Part shown: positions 7,668 through 16,548 of the stretch, piece after piece | Layout: each line of letters starts with the position of its first letter | How positions within the stretch are numbered: position 1 is the stretch's first letter | NCBI GenBank assembly: GCA_024636445.1 | Contig: JAGXHE010000034.1 | Location: 1-46,333, forward strand | Direction: 5' to 3' | DNA: 46,333 nucleotides | Source: Sulfitobacter sp. | GTDB taxonomy: Bacteria > Pseudomonadota > Alphaproteobacteria > Rhodobacterales > Rhodobacteraceae | Notes under the pieces: generated by a model | The model's input: the letters and a program-made list of their open reading frames with translations, nothing else | Told to the model about the DNA's origin: nothing | The model's database searches: none | Position numbers and translations under genes: made by a program

Positions 7668-7930
7668 GTGCGCAGCGCACCACCCTGCCGCGTGATTTCG
7701 CACAAGATGCAGGGGTTGTACCGGCGGGGTTGCACACTTACGTGCAGCCTAGAACGTTCGCGCTTTCCTGCGCTACGCGGGCTGATTCGCCACAATCCGG
7801 CACCGCAGTCCGGTGATGCAGTCACATTATGACAACTATTTTGGCCGCAGGGCGTGACACCACGCCAAGGCCCCAGTATCAGACCCTTGTCCAACCCCAG
7901 ATTCGGAGCCATCCGCCCGTGACTGAATGC
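7668..7930. promoter_or_regulatory. purF upstream region with several hairpins
   Basis: The interval between cvpA and purF has no gene. It holds three hairpins: GTGCG/CGCAC right after the cvpA stop (7669-7681), an 8-pair stem with one G-T pair spanning about 7723-7748 (GGTTGCAC/GTGCAGCC), and GGCGTG-acac-CACGCC at 7851-7866. No clear -10/-35 pair was found. The hairpins may shape the purF leader or simply reduce read-through; neither is shown. Confidence 0.35.
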
Positions 7931-9388
7931 ATGATGCCACCCGCACATCCTTTTGACGACGACAAGCTAAAAGAAGAGTGCGGGGTATTTGGCGTGATCG
8001 GCACCCAAGATGCCTCGAACTTTGTGGCCCTTGGATTGCACGCGTTGCAGCACAGGGGTCAGGAAGCAGGCGGGATCGTCAGCTATGACGCCGAGCTTGG
8101 CTTTCAGTCCGCCCGCCGCTTTGGCTATGTGCGCGACAACTTCACCAGCCAGAAGATCATGGAGACCCTGCCCGGATCGCTTGCCATCGGGCACGTGCGC
8201 TATTCGACGTCCGGCAACAAGGGCCAGACCGCAATCCGCGACGTGCAGCCGTTCTTTGGCGAGTTTGCGATGGGCGGTGCGGCGATTGCCCACAACGGCA
8301 ACATCACCAACGCCATCGCCCTGCGCCGCGAGCTGATCGAGCGTGGCTCGATCTTTCAGTCGTCGTCGGACAGCGAATGCATCATCCACCTGATGGCCCG
8401 CTCGTTGCAGCGCAACATCCCCGAGCGCATGGAAGACGCGCTGCGCCGCGTCGAGGGCGCGTTCTCCATCGTCGCCATGACCCGCACCAAGCTGATCGGT
8501 GTGCGTGACCCCTTGGGCGTGCGCCCGCTGGTTCTGGGAAAGGTCGGGGATGGCTGGGCGCTGAGTTCGGAAACCTGCGCGCTGGACATCATCGGTGCCG
8601 AGTTCGTGCGCGAGATCGAGCCGGGCGAGATGGTCGTGATCACCGACAAGGGCGTCGAAAGCCACTTTCCCTTCCGCCGCGTCGCCCCGCGCTTTTGCAT
8701 CTTCGAGCACGTCTATTTCTCGCGCCCCGACAGCATCCTGGGCGGGCGCAGCGTCTACGAGACCCGCGAAGCGATCGGCCGCGAGCTGGCCAAGGAGGCG
8801 CCCGTCGATGCCGATCTGGTCTGCCCTGTCCCCGACAGCGGCACGCCTGCGGCCATCGGGTTCAGCCTGCAATCGGGCATTCCCTATGCGATGGGGATCA
8901 TTCGCAACCAATACATGGGCCGCACCTTTATCGAGCCCACCGAACAGATCCGCAACATGGGCGTGCGGCTGAAACTGAACGTGAACCGTGCCCTGATCCG
9001 AGGCAAACGGGTCATTCTGGTCGACGATTCCGTGGTCCGTGGCACAACCTCGCGCAAGATCAAGGAAATGATTCTGGATGCGGGCGCTGCCGAGGTGCAC
9101 TTTCGCATCGCAAGCCCGCCGACGGCGTGGCCCTGTTTCTACGGTGTCGACACGCCGCAGCGCGACAAACTGCTGGCGGCGACCATGTCCGAGGACGAGA
9201 TGCGCACCCATCTGGGCGTCGATTCGCTCAAGTTCATCTCGCTCGATGGTCTTTACCGCGCCGTGGGCCAGGCCGGGGGCCGCAACAACAGTTGCCCGCA
9301 GTATTGCGATGCCTGCTTCTCGGGCGACTACCCGGTGAAGCCTTCGGACATGCTGGAAAAAGGCTTTGAAATGAAAGCGGCGGAATAG
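7931..9388 (+). CDS. purF: Amidophosphoribosyltransferase
   Basis: This 485-residue enzyme makes 5-phosphoribosylamine from PRPP and glutamine, the first committed step of purine synthesis. The N-terminal nucleophile is C17 in EECGVFGV, exposed in the mature enzyme after propeptide removal. The glutaminase domain follows (HRGQEAGG, then SDSE), and the C-terminal phosphoribosyltransferase domain has the PRPP motif VILVDDSVVRGTT. Cysteines near the C-terminus (about residues 450-465, with NSCPQYCDACFSG) fit the iron-sulphur form of PurF. The ATG at 7931 was chosen by family length; a GTG at 7919 has a better placed GGAG ten bases upstream and would add four residues. A repeat element follows the stop. 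Confidence 0.95.
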   Translation: MMPPAHPFDDDKLKEECGVFGVIGTQDASNFVALGLHALQHRGQEAGGIVSYDAELGFQSARRFGYVRDNFTSQKIMETLPGSLAIGHVRYSTSGNKGQTAIRDVQPFFGEFAMGGAAIAHNGNITNAIALRRELIERGSIFQSSSDSECIIHLMARSLQRNIPERMEDALRRVEGAFSIVAMTRTKLIGVRDPLGVRPLVLGKVGDGWALSSETCALDIIGAEFVREIEPGEMVVITDKGVESHFPFRRVAPRFCIFEHVYFSRPDSILGGRSVYETREAIGRELAKEAPVDADLVCPVPDSGTPAAIGFSLQSGIPYAMGIIRNQYMGRTFIEPTEQIRNMGVRLKLNVNRALIRGKRVILVDDSVVRGTTSRKIKEMILDAGAAEVHFRIASPPTAWPCFYGVDTPQRDKLLAATMSEDEMRTHLGVDSLKFISLDGLYRAVGQAGGRNNSCPQYCDACFSGDYPVKPSDMLEKGFEMKAAE

Positions 9389-9399
9389 GCTCGGCCTCC

Positions 9400-9456
9400 T
9401 TCATCTTGCCAGACAAACTCCGGGGGAGCGCCGCAAGGCGCGGGGGCAGCGCCCCC
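9400..9456 (+). repeat. Intergenic double-hairpin element, copy B
   Basis: It lies eleven bases after the purF stop. It has the same order as copy A: TTCATCTTGCC, AAACTCCGGGGGA, GCGCC-GCAA-GGCGC (9428-9441), then GGGGGC-AGC-GCCCCC (9442-9456). The C-tract continues to ten cytosines (9452-9461). The third loop is AGC instead of AGA. Confidence 0.85.
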
Positions 9457-9656
9457 CCCCCGCGCCATCCAGCGCCCATCTGGTCGCGACCGATTCCCCT
9501 CTGCGCAATCCCCCCGCCGCACAATGTCGCAGCCTTCGGCAAAGCTTGGCGCATGGGCGCGCGCCAATCGGCCTATGGGCAAATCCGCCACCCTTGCGGC
9601 TGATCGGGGTCGTGGTAGGCACCGCCTGCGAACGAAACCCGAAGGATCTTTTTTCA

Positions 9657-9971
9657 ATGGCCGAAGCCTCCTCCCAGACCCGCCAGCTGGCGACCCAGAA
9701 AAACGCGGTGCGCCTGAACAAACCTGTCTTGCTGGGCATTTTCGGGGCCAATAGCGCCCCGCGCGCGATGATCCGCTATCCGGGTGGTCGCATCGACACT
9801 GTCGCGACCGGTGACAAGACCCGTCTGGGTCAGGTTGTTGCCATTGACGAAGATGCGCTGCACATCGCCCGCAACGGCCGCACCGACGTGCTGCGCCTGC
9901 CGCAACAGGGCCAGATTGCCAGCACCCTGCGCCCGCGCAGCCGCCCCAGTGCGGCGACCAACGCGGTATGA
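9657..9971 (+). CDS. Small GspC/PilP-like domain protein
   Basis: This 104-residue soluble protein has a polar N-terminus (1-25) and a compact beta-rich domain (about 30-90) in which LLGIFG...APRAMIRYPGGRIDTVATGDK and GQVVAIDEDALHIARNGRTDVLRLP resemble the homology region of GspC/PilP proteins from type II secretion and type IV pilus systems. No signal peptide or membrane helix is present and no secretion genes lie nearby, so it is not a normal GspC. The frame is open back to 9546, but AAGGA about ten bases before the ATG at 9657 supports that start. The SDR at 10026 follows. The function is unknown; the domain assignment is by resemblance only. Confidence 0.65.
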   Translation: MAEASSQTRQLATQKNAVRLNKPVLLGIFGANSAPRAMIRYPGGRIDTVATGDKTRLGQVVAIDEDALHIARNGRTDVLRLPQQGQIASTLRPRSRPSAATNAV

Positions 9972-9989
9972 CCGGGACACGCGCGCCTC

Positions 9990-10025
9990 TTGACCTTGGC
10001 GCGCAATCGGACCATCACGCGGGCC
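9990..10025 (+). promoter_or_regulatory. Candidate leaderless promoter of the SDR gene
   Basis: TTGACC at 9990-9995 ends 30 bases before the ATG at 10026. The ten bases TTGACCTTGG also occur at alr (1625-1634), at nearly the same distance from its ATG. The -10 region is poor (CATCAC), and no ribosome site is visible. Confidence 0.35.
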
Positions 10026-10682
10026 ATGACACACGCTCCTGAACACGCCCCCAAACTGGCCCTGATCACCGGCGCGTCGCGCGGTCTGGGTGCGGCACTG
10101 GCCGAAGCCCTGGCGCCGACGCATCACATCGTTGCCGTGGCCAAGACCACCGGCGCGCTGGAAGAGCTGGACGACCGGATCAAGGCGCTGGGTGGCAGCG
10201 CCACGCTGGCGCCGATGGACATCACCGTGCCCGAGGCGATGGCGACGCTGTGCCGGGGCATCCACGACCGTTGGGGGGCGCTGGATCTGTGGGTGCATAC
10301 TGCGATCCACGCCGCACCGCTGACCCCTGCCAGCCACATCGACAGCCGCGACATGGCCAAATCCGTGGCCGCGAACGTGACCGCGACGGCGACGCTGATC
10401 ACTTACGTCTCGCCGCTGCTGGGCACCGATGGCACTGCGGTCTTCTTTGACGATCCGCGTGCGGGCACCAAGTTCTTTGGCAGTTACGGTGCGACCAAGG
10501 CCGCACAGATCGCACTGGCGCGCAGCTGGCAGAGCGAGACCACCAAGACCGGCCCGCGTGTCGTCATCACCACGCCCGAGCCGATGCCCACCGCCACCCG
10601 CGCGCGTTTCTTTCCCGGAGAGGACCGCACTGTGCTGGCCGATCCACACGTGGAGGCCGCGCGCATACTCGCCGGGCTCTGA
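10026..10682 (+). CDS. Short-chain dehydrogenase/reductase
   Basis: This 218-residue classical-type SDR has the Rossmann glycine motif TGASRGLG at 15-22 and the catalytic pair Y154 and K158 in SYGATKAA. The usual NNAG motif is replaced by a WVHTAIHAAPL stretch (about 89-99), so the family is a divergent one. At 218 residues it lacks the last helix region of many 250-residue SDRs. The frame is open to 9990, but TGASRGLG then sits too far in, and the ATG at 10026 fits better. The substrate cannot be told from sequence. SurE follows after about 110 bases. Confidence 0.8.
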   Translation: MTHAPEHAPKLALITGASRGLGAALAEALAPTHHIVAVAKTTGALEELDDRIKALGGSATLAPMDITVPEAMATLCRGIHDRWGALDLWVHTAIHAAPLTPASHIDSRDMAKSVAANVTATATLITYVSPLLGTDGTAVFFDDPRAGTKFFGSYGATKAAQIALARSWQSETTKTGPRVVITTPEPMPTATRARFFPGEDRTVLADPHVEAARILAGL

Positions 10683-10791
10683 GTCCTAAGCGCAACGTCT
10701 GGCCCGAGTCTGACACAATTTCGCCTCGCAAGCCCCGCCTGCCCTTGCCGCAATGCTGCGGCCTGAATACTAAGGTCAAAAGGGGCAGATC

Positions 10792-11577
10792 ATGCGTATT
10801 CTCATCACCAATGACGACGGCATCGCGGCACCGGGCCTGAAAACCCTGCATGCGATTGCCATGCAAGTGGCAGGCGACAGCGGCGAGGTTTGGACCGTCG
10901 CGCCTGCGTTCGAGCAATCGGGGGTGGCGCATTGCATCAGCTACACGCATCCGATGATGATCTCGCAACTGGACGACCGCCGCTATGCCGCCGAAGGCAG
11001 CCCTGCGGACTGTGTGCTGGCGGGCATCCATGACGTGATGGGCGACGTGGCCCCCGACCTGATCCTGTCGGGCGTCAACCGGGGCAACAATTCGGCTGAA
11101 AATGCGCTGTATTCCGGCACGCTGGGCGGTGCGATGGAGGGCGCGTTGCAGGGCATTCCCGCGATTGCGCTGTCGCAGTATTTCGGGCCTGCCAACGTCG
11201 GCATCGACGATCCGTTCGAGGCGGCGCTGGTGCATGGTGCCGACACGGTGCGCCGGATACTGGACGCAAGCCCCGAGGACGACGGCGATTACCGCCTGTT
11301 CTACAATGTGAATTTCCCGCCGGTCCCGGCGGCGGACGTCAAGGGCACGCGGCTGAGCGCCCAAGGCCGGCGCCCCGGTGTGCGGTTCTCGACCGAGCCG
11401 CACGAGGCCCCTTCGGGGCGCAAGTTCGTGTGGATCAAGGGCGGCAACCAGCAGGTGCCGACCGCTGCGGGCACGGATGCTGCCGACAACCTTGAGGGTT
11501 ACATCTCGGTCACGCCGATGCGCGCCGATCTGACCGCCCATGACATGATGGACCGTCTTGGGGTCTTGAACGTATGA
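10792..11577 (+). CDS. surE: 5'/3'-nucleotidase SurE
   Basis: This 261-residue metal-dependent phosphatase removes phosphate from nucleoside 5'- and 3'-monophosphates and is linked to stationary-phase survival. The family start [10 protein letters not shown] carries the metal ligands D8 and D9. A further ligand region is QSGVAH (S43), and the conserved SGVNRGNN stretch gives the asparagine ligand. AGGGG precedes the ATG by about seven bases. A small GCCGCA-atgc-TGCGGC hairpin lies upstream at 10747-10762. The stop overlaps the pcm start (ATGA), the usual coupled surE-pcm arrangement. Confidence 0.95.
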   Translation: MRILITNDDGIAAPGLKTLHAIAMQVAGDSGEVWTVAPAFEQSGVAHCISYTHPMMISQLDDRRYAAEGSPADCVLAGIHDVMGDVAPDLILSGVNRGNNSAENALYSGTLGGAMEGALQGIPAIALSQYFGPANVGIDDPFEAALVHGADTVRRILDASPEDDGDYRLFYNVNFPPVPAADVKGTRLSAQGRRPGVRFSTEPHEAPSGRKFVWIKGGNQQVPTAAGTDAADNLEGYISVTPMRADLTAHDMMDRLGVLNV

Positions 11578-12224
11578 CCGACGACGAGATCGCCCAACGC
11601 AAGATGCAGTTCCTTTACGCGCTGCGCTCGAAGGGCGTGACGGACAAGGCCGTGCTGGAGGCGATGGAGGCGATCGACCGTGGCCCGTTCATTCGCGGGC
11701 TTTTCGCCGCGCGCGCCTACGAGGACATGCCCCTGCCCATCGCCTGCGGGCAGACCATCAGCCAGCCATCGGTCGTGGGGCTGATGACGCAGGCGCTGCA
11801 GATCAGCCCGCGCGACAAGGTGCTGGAGGTGGGCACCGGCTCGGGCTATCAGGCGGCGATCCTGAGCAAGCTGGCGCGCCGGGTCTATACCGTGGACCGT
11901 CATCAGCGGCTGGTTCGGCAAGCGCGCGAGATTTTCGACGCGCTGAACCTGACCAATATCACCGCGATCACCGGCGACGGCAGTTTTGGTCTGCCCGATC
12001 AGGCACCCTTCGACCGCATTCTGGTCACCGCCGCCGCCGAAGACCCGCCCGGCCCCCTGCTGGCGCAGCTGAAGGTCGGCGGCATCATGGTGGTGCCCGT
12101 GGGTCAGTCGGACGCGGTGCAAAGCCTGATCCGCGTGCGCAAGACCGAAACCGGTCTGGAATACGACGAATTGCGCCCCGTGCGCTTCGTGCCCTTGCTC
12201 GAGGGCTTGGGAAAAGATACATAA
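11574..12224 (+). CDS. pcm: Protein-L-isoaspartate O-methyltransferase
   Basis: This 216-residue SAM-dependent enzyme methylates isoaspartyl residues in aged proteins so that they can return to aspartate. SAM motif I is [15 protein letters not shown] (about 83-97). The family signature [15 protein letters not shown] (about 62-76) lies before it, and the late motif [13 protein letters not shown] is present. It is coupled to surE by a four-base overlap and followed after about 140 bases by the NlpD-like gene, the same surE-pcm-nlpD order found in E. coli. Confidence 0.95.
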   Translation: MTDDEIAQRKMQFLYALRSKGVTDKAVLEAMEAIDRGPFIRGLFAARAYEDMPLPIACGQTISQPSVVGLMTQALQISPRDKVLEVGTGSGYQAAILSKLARRVYTVDRHQRLVRQAREIFDALNLTNITAITGDGSFGLPDQAPFDRILVTAAAEDPPGPLLAQLKVGGIMVVPVGQSDAVQSLIRVRKTETGLEYDELRPVRFVPLLEGLGKDT

Positions 12225-12362
12225 TACGCGGAAACATGCCGATTTGCGGCTTTGCGTACCGACCGCTTGACCCCGCGTTGCATGGACCGACAAAACCGGT
12301 GACAAGACCCGAGATTAAAGCCCCGAACCCGAATAACGGGGCATGCCAAGAGGACGAGCCAG

Positions 12363-13559
12363 ATGATCCGACCGTTTTCGCGCCACCGCGCGCCCCTGCT
12401 GCTGGCCACCTGTGGCGCGCTTGCGCTGGCGGCCTGTGACCAACCGCTGGACATGGATCTGCGCAGCGGCGTGGGTGCGTTTTCCACCGCTGATGCGGCG
12501 GTGAACGCCACCACCGACCGGCCCAAACCCGACAATCGCGGAGTGATCTCCTATCCCAACTATCAGGTCGTGGTGGCCCGGCGTGGCGACACGCTGAACG
12601 ATGTGGCGGGTCGCGTGGGCGTGAGTGTCAGCGAGTTGAGCAGCTACAACGGTATCGAAACCAACGTGCCGCTGCGGTCCGGTGAAATCATCGCCCTGCC
12701 GCGCCGTGTGGCAGAACCGTCGCCCGCCACGGGTGCAATCGGCACCGGCCCGATCCAGTCGTCGCCCATCGATGTGACCACGCTGGCAGGCAACGCCATC
12801 GACAGTTCCGCCGCGACCACGCCTCTGGCCCCGGCCCCCACAGCGCAACCGGTTGCGGTGCAGACCGGACAGGAACCGATCCGCCACAAGGTCGAGCGCG
12901 GCGAGACCGCCTATACCATTGCGCGGCTCTATAAGGTGCCGGTGCGGTCGCTGGCGGAATGGAACGGTCTGAACAGCGATTTTGCGATCCGCGAAGGGCA
13001 GTTCCTGCTGATCCCCGTGGCGCAGCAGGCGCCTCCAAGACGCACGGCAGCTGCAACCTCCGCCCCCGGTGTCGGCTCGCCCACGCCGACCCCGCCCAGT
13101 GCCGCGACGGCCCTGCCGCGAGACGACACCGCCAAGCCCGTCCCGGCGGCGACCAAGCCTGCGGCGCCTGTGGCCGACATCGGCAAGCAGACCGTCAAGC
13201 CCGACGCCAACACCGCAATGGCCTATCCAGTATCCGGGTCGATCATCCGCGCCTATTCCAAAGGCCGCAACGAGGGCATCGATATCAAGGCGAACCCCGG
13301 TACTGCGGTAAACGCGGCCGCATCCGGCACTGTCGCCGCGATCACCCAAAGTGCGGAAGGCGTGCCGATCATCGTGGTGCGTCACCCCGACAACCTGCTG
13401 ACCGTCTATGCCAACGTGGCCGACGTAGCGGTGAAAAAGGGCGACAGCGTCAACCGGGGTCAAAACCTGGCCAAGCTGCGCGCGGGCGACAATGCCTATC
13501 TGCACTTCGAAGTGCGCAAGGGCTTTGACAGCGTCGATCCGGCGCCATACCTGCCCTGA
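12363..13559 (+). CDS. nlpD: NlpD-like lipoprotein, LysM plus degenerate M23 domain
   Basis: This 398-residue protein begins with a lipoprotein signal ending in L22-A-A-C25. Two LysM peptidoglycan-binding domains follow (about 67-113 and 172-218), joined by Pro/Ala/Thr-rich linkers, then an M23/LytM domain (about 288-397). The zinc site is incomplete: the first histidine position is N303 or E304 before GIDI, and the usual YAH is YAN at 349-351, while D307 and H381 remain. Like E. coli NlpD it is therefore probably an amidase activator rather than an active endopeptidase. AGAGGA precedes the ATG. A GCCCCG/CGGGGC stem lies at 12320-12342. Confidence 0.9.
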   Translation: MIRPFSRHRAPLLLATCGALALAACDQPLDMDLRSGVGAFSTADAAVNATTDRPKPDNRGVISYPNYQVVVARRGDTLNDVAGRVGVSVSELSSYNGIETNVPLRSGEIIALPRRVAEPSPATGAIGTGPIQSSPIDVTTLAGNAIDSSAATTPLAPAPTAQPVAVQTGQEPIRHKVERGETAYTIARLYKVPVRSLAEWNGLNSDFAIREGQFLLIPVAQQAPPRRTAAATSAPGVGSPTPTPPSAATALPRDDTAKPVPAATKPAAPVADIGKQTVKPDANTAMAYPVSGSIIRAYSKGRNEGIDIKANPGTAVNAAASGTVAAITQSAEGVPIIVVRHPDNLLTVYANVADVAVKKGDSVNRGQNLAKLRAGDNAYLHFEVRKGFDSVDPAPYLP

Positions 13560-13584
13560 CCGGGATGGATGCTCCGGGCAGGAC

Positions 13585-13610
13585 TGTGGCGGCGGCAGCG
13601 CCCCGCCACA
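13585..13610 (+). terminator. GC-rich hairpin after nlpD
   Basis: TGTGGCGG and CCGCCACA form an 8-pair stem around a ten-base loop, 25 bases after the nlpD stop. No T-run follows, so it is at best a weak or Rho-assisted terminator, or a 3'-end stabiliser. Confidence 0.35.
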
Positions 13611-13742
13611 TCGGCACCCCCTTTGCCTTGAATTTTCCTCAATACACCTAATAATTGTTACAAATTCCATCTACTCGCCCCAGCTTCGCCGTGTTGCGGC
13701 TTTAGCTACAATCCAAAGGCAACTTTCGGATTGATATAAAAG

Positions 13743-14768
13743 ATGGCAGTCTACTTCGGCTATTCGAACGCAATTCTCGGCACCCAGAGCACGGTGAACG
13801 GCAACCCCGTCGATTACGCCTATGCGCCTTCGGGCACCTGGCGGTATTCGGGCGAAAAAACCAGCTTTGCAGTTCAAGAGAACGACGGCGCAGCCCTGTT
13901 CAACGGTGACGGCGAAAACAACGAATATATCGCCCCAAACGAACGCTTTGGCGGTGCCTGGGAACAACGCGTCGAGGTCGACGGCATCGACCGGCAGGTG
14001 ATCTGGGATTACACATTCGAGGTGACCGACGGCACGAGCACCTGGCGCGTCGCTGTCATCGACGTGGACCTGAACAACGACAATGATGTCATGGACGCCA
14101 ATGAGAACGGCTATTTTCTGGTGTTCCCGGACGGTATGCCCCCCGCCGATACCAACCTTGCCACCGGCCCTGTCGTCAAAAACGACGCATATACGCCCCA
14201 CGTCGATCTGGGCGGCAAGATCGTGTGTTTTGCCTCGGGCACGATGATCGAAACACCAGGCGGACCCCGCGCAATCGAATCCCTGTCGCAGGGTGATCTG
14301 GTGATCACCGGCACCGCAGGCTGCCAGCCGGTCCGCTGGATCGGTGCCACCACGGTCGCGGCACAAGGCGATCTGGCCCCGATTGTCATCCGTGCAGGTA
14401 CGCTGGGCAACGACGCCGATCTGGTGGTCTCGCCGCAACACGCCATCTTGTTGACGGATTGGCGGGCGGAGCTGCTTTATGGCCAGGACCAAGTGCTGGT
14501 GCGCGCGGTTGACCTGCTGAATGTTGACGGCGTCTACCGCCGTGTCGGCGGGCTGGTCACCTATCACCACATCCTGCTGGACGCACATCACGTGGTTCAG
14601 GCGCATGGGGTATGGTCTGAGACGCTGTACCCCGGTGACATGACCAGACAGACCCTGAACCCGGCCGCGCGGGCCGAGATTGAAACGCTGTTCCCCGATC
14701 TGGTCGCCTATGGCCCCAAGACCGCCCCCTGCCTGCGCCCCTATGAGGCGAAGTTGCTGGCCGCCTAA
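13743..14768 (+). CDS. Hint-domain protein with intact Cys
   Basis: This 341-residue protein has an N-terminal half of unknown fold rich in Asp, Asn and aromatic residues, including DLNNDNDVMDANENG (about 109-123), which looks like a calcium-binding loop. A Hint (Hint_2 type) domain covers about 160-310. Its start, V-C162-F-ASGTMIETPGG, has the nucleophilic Cys of self-processing Hint domains, and DLVVSPQHAILL supplies the conserved histidine block. No C-terminal extein is evident. It has no Sec signal peptide; similar Rhodobacterales proteins are often type I secretion substrates, which is an inference here. It is followed tail-to-tail by the DUF815 gene, with stop codons overlapping. Confidence 0.8.
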   Translation: MAVYFGYSNAILGTQSTVNGNPVDYAYAPSGTWRYSGEKTSFAVQENDGAALFNGDGENNEYIAPNERFGGAWEQRVEVDGIDRQVIWDYTFEVTDGTSTWRVAVIDVDLNNDNDVMDANENGYFLVFPDGMPPADTNLATGPVVKNDAYTPHVDLGGKIVCFASGTMIETPGGPRAIESLSQGDLVITGTAGCQPVRWIGATTVAAQGDLAPIVIRAGTLGNDADLVVSPQHAILLTDWRAELLYGQDQVLVRAVDLLNVDGVYRRVGGLVTYHHILLDAHHVVQAHGVWSETLYPGDMTRQTLNPAARAEIETLFPDLVAYGPKTAPCLRPYEAKLLAA

Positions 14769-15619
14769 AGCGTGACGCCGGAGCGGCCTGCAAGGTCGAC
14801 GAAATATTGCCAGGCGACACGACCCGACCGCGCGCCGCGCGTGGCCTGCCATTCAATGGCCTGCGCGCGCAGGGTCGCGGCGTCGATCTGCACGCCGTAC
14901 GCATCGCAGTAGCCGCGGATCATCGCCAGATACTGCTCCTGGTCGCAGGGATGGAACCCCAGCCACAGCCCGAAGCGGTCCGACAGCGACACTTTTTCCT
15001 CGACCGCCTCGGCAGGGTTGATCCCGCTTTGCCGTTCGTTTTCGATCATGTCGCGCGGCATCAGGTGGCGCCGGTTCGACGTGGCATAGAGCACGACATT
15101 CTCGGGCCGCCCTTCGATCCCGCCATCCAGAACCGCCTTGAGCGATTTGTAGTGGCTGTCGTCGTGGCCAAAGCTGAGGTCGTCGCAATAGAGCACAAAC
15201 CGTCCCGCAGCGCCGCGCAGCAGGTTCAGGAGCCTGCCGACGCTGGGCAGGTCCTCGCGTTGCAGTTCCACGATTTTCAGCTGCGGGTATTCCACCTGAA
15301 CGGCGCCGTGTACCGCCTTGACAAGGCTGGACTTCCCCATGCCCCGCGCACCCCAGAGCAGCGCATTGTTGGCAGGCAGTCCCTTGGCAAACCGGGTGGT
15401 GTTGGCCAGCAAGGTATCGCGCGCTCGGTCATTGCCCAGCAGCAGCTTCAACGGCACCCGGCTGACATGGTGCACAGGCTCCAGCCGGTCGGGTCCGGTG
15501 TGCCAGACAAAAGCACTGGCGGCGTCGAAATCGGGCGCTTGCAGCGGCGCAGGTGCGATACGCTCCAGCGCCGCTGCGATACGGTCCATCGGGTCGTCGA
15601 TCATCGGGTCGTCGATCAC
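14765..15619 (-). CDS. DUF815-family AAA ATPase
   Basis: This protein of up to 284 residues has Walker A GARGMGKSS (90-98) and a Walker B-like FVLYCDDLSF (about 141-150), followed by DDSHYKSLKAVLDGG and YATSNRRHL, all typical of the DUF815 (PF05673) P-loop family, which is of unknown role. The GTG at 15619 overlaps the tatC stop by one base. Codons 1-10 are a near-exact 15-base tandem repeat (MIDDPMIDDPM), so ATG starts at 15604 or 15589 are equally possible. It ends by overlapping the stop of the convergent Hint gene. Its place behind tatABC suggests co-transcription, not a proven link to protein export. Confidence 0.88.
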   Translation of the reverse strand: MIDDPMIDDPMDRIAAALERIAPAPLQAPDFDAASAFVWHTGPDRLEPVHHVSRVPLKLLLGNDRARDTLLANTTRFAKGLPANNALLWGARGMGKSSLVKAVHGAVQVEYPQLKIVELQREDLPSVGRLLNLLRGAAGRFVLYCDDLSFGHDDSHYKSLKAVLDGGIEGRPENVVLYATSNRRHLMPRDMIENERQSGINPAEAVEEKVSLSDRFGLWLGFHPCDQEQYLAMIRGYCDAYGVQIDAATLRAQAIEWQATRGARSGRVAWQYFVDLAGRSGVTL

Positions 15620-16548
15620 TATTTCAGGTCCTCGTCATTGCCGTTCAGAATGTCGTCGAGGCCCTCTTCGTCTTCTTCATCGTCAAAGTAGCCTTCTTCG
15701 CGCAGACGCTGGTCGCGGCGGCGTTCAACCCCACGCACCAGCCAGATCGAGATCTCGTAGAGGCCAAAGACCACGACGAACAGGATCAGCTGGGTCACGA
15801 CATCGGGCGGTGTGACCAATGCCGCCACCACCAGAATGCCCACCACGGCGTATTTGCGCACATTGCCCAGACCTTCGGCAGTGACCAGACCGGCCTTGCC
15901 CATCAGGGTCAAAAGCACGGGCAACTGAAAGCACAGGCCAAAGGCCACGATCATTCTCAGCGTGATATCAAGGCTTTCGTTCACCTTGCCCTGGAAAACG
16001 ATATCAATGCCTTTGGACGATTCAACAAGGGTTGTTCCGTCGATGGCTCCCTCGAGGGTTCCGTCCTGCACGATCGCCGACAGGATCGACGCCGCATCGG
16101 CAAAGCCCAGAAAGAAGCTCATCGCCATCGGCACGACCACGTAATGCGCAAAGGACGCGCCCAGCATGAACAAGGCAGGCGAGGCGATCAGAAACGGCAG
16201 GAAGGCCGACTTTTCGTTCCGGTAGAGCCCTGGTGCCACGAAGCGCCAGAGCTGGTAGGCGATGACGGGGAACGAAATCGCCAGCCCGCCGACCATCGAA
16301 ATCCGCACGAGGGTAAAGAAGTATTCCTGCGGCGCGGTGTATTGCATCACCGGATTGGGGTTGCCCAGATCGCGCATGGTCTGTTCGATCGGGACCAGCA
16401 GGAAATCAAGGATCGCACTGCCGAAGGAAAAGCAGAAAACCATCCCCACGACAAAGGCCAGAACGGCCCGGATCAGCCGCGTGCGCAGCTCGGCCAGATG
16501 CTCGATCAGCGGGGCGCTGCTGTCTTCGATATCGTCTGCGTGGCTCAT
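15619..16548 (-). CDS. tatC: Sec-independent protein translocase TatC
   Basis: This 309-residue six-helix inner-membrane protein recognises twin-arginine signal peptides together with TatB. Family marks include [13 protein letters not shown] near the N-terminus (with the key Glu), [14 protein letters not shown], and [20 protein letters not shown] cytoplasmic tail of about 40 residues is unusually acidic ([11 protein letters not shown]). Length exceeds the roughly 250 of E. coli TatC because of an insertion in the periplasmic region around residues 140-180 and the tail. It overlaps tatB by four bases (ATGA) and the DUF815 start by one. Confidence 0.95.
   Translation of the reverse strand: MSHADDIEDSSAPLIEHLAELRTRLIRAVLAFVVGMVFCFSFGSAILDFLLVPIEQTMRDLGNPNPVMQYTAPQEYFFTLVRISMVGGLAISFPVIAYQLWRFVAPGLYRNEKSAFLPFLIASPALFMLGASFAHYVVVPMAMSFFLGFADAASILSAIVQDGTLEGAIDGTTLVESSKGIDIVFQGKVNESLDITLRMIVAFGLCFQLPVLLTLMGKAGLVTAEGLGNVRKYAVVGILVVAALVTPPDVVTQLILFVVVFGLYEISIWLVRGVERRRDQRLREEGYFDDEEDEEGLDDILNGNDEDLK

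Noticed and set aside
9452-9461. Run of ten cytosines
   Set aside because: It lies between genes, at the end of repeat copy B, and not in a coding or promoter position, so phase variation of a gene is unlikely.
9234-9657. Minus-strand frames with an LPPRLAALPRSLS-type segment near the repeat elements
   Set aside because: The segment is the translation of the double-hairpin repeat; the same string appears at the other copies in different contexts, so it is not a protein family.
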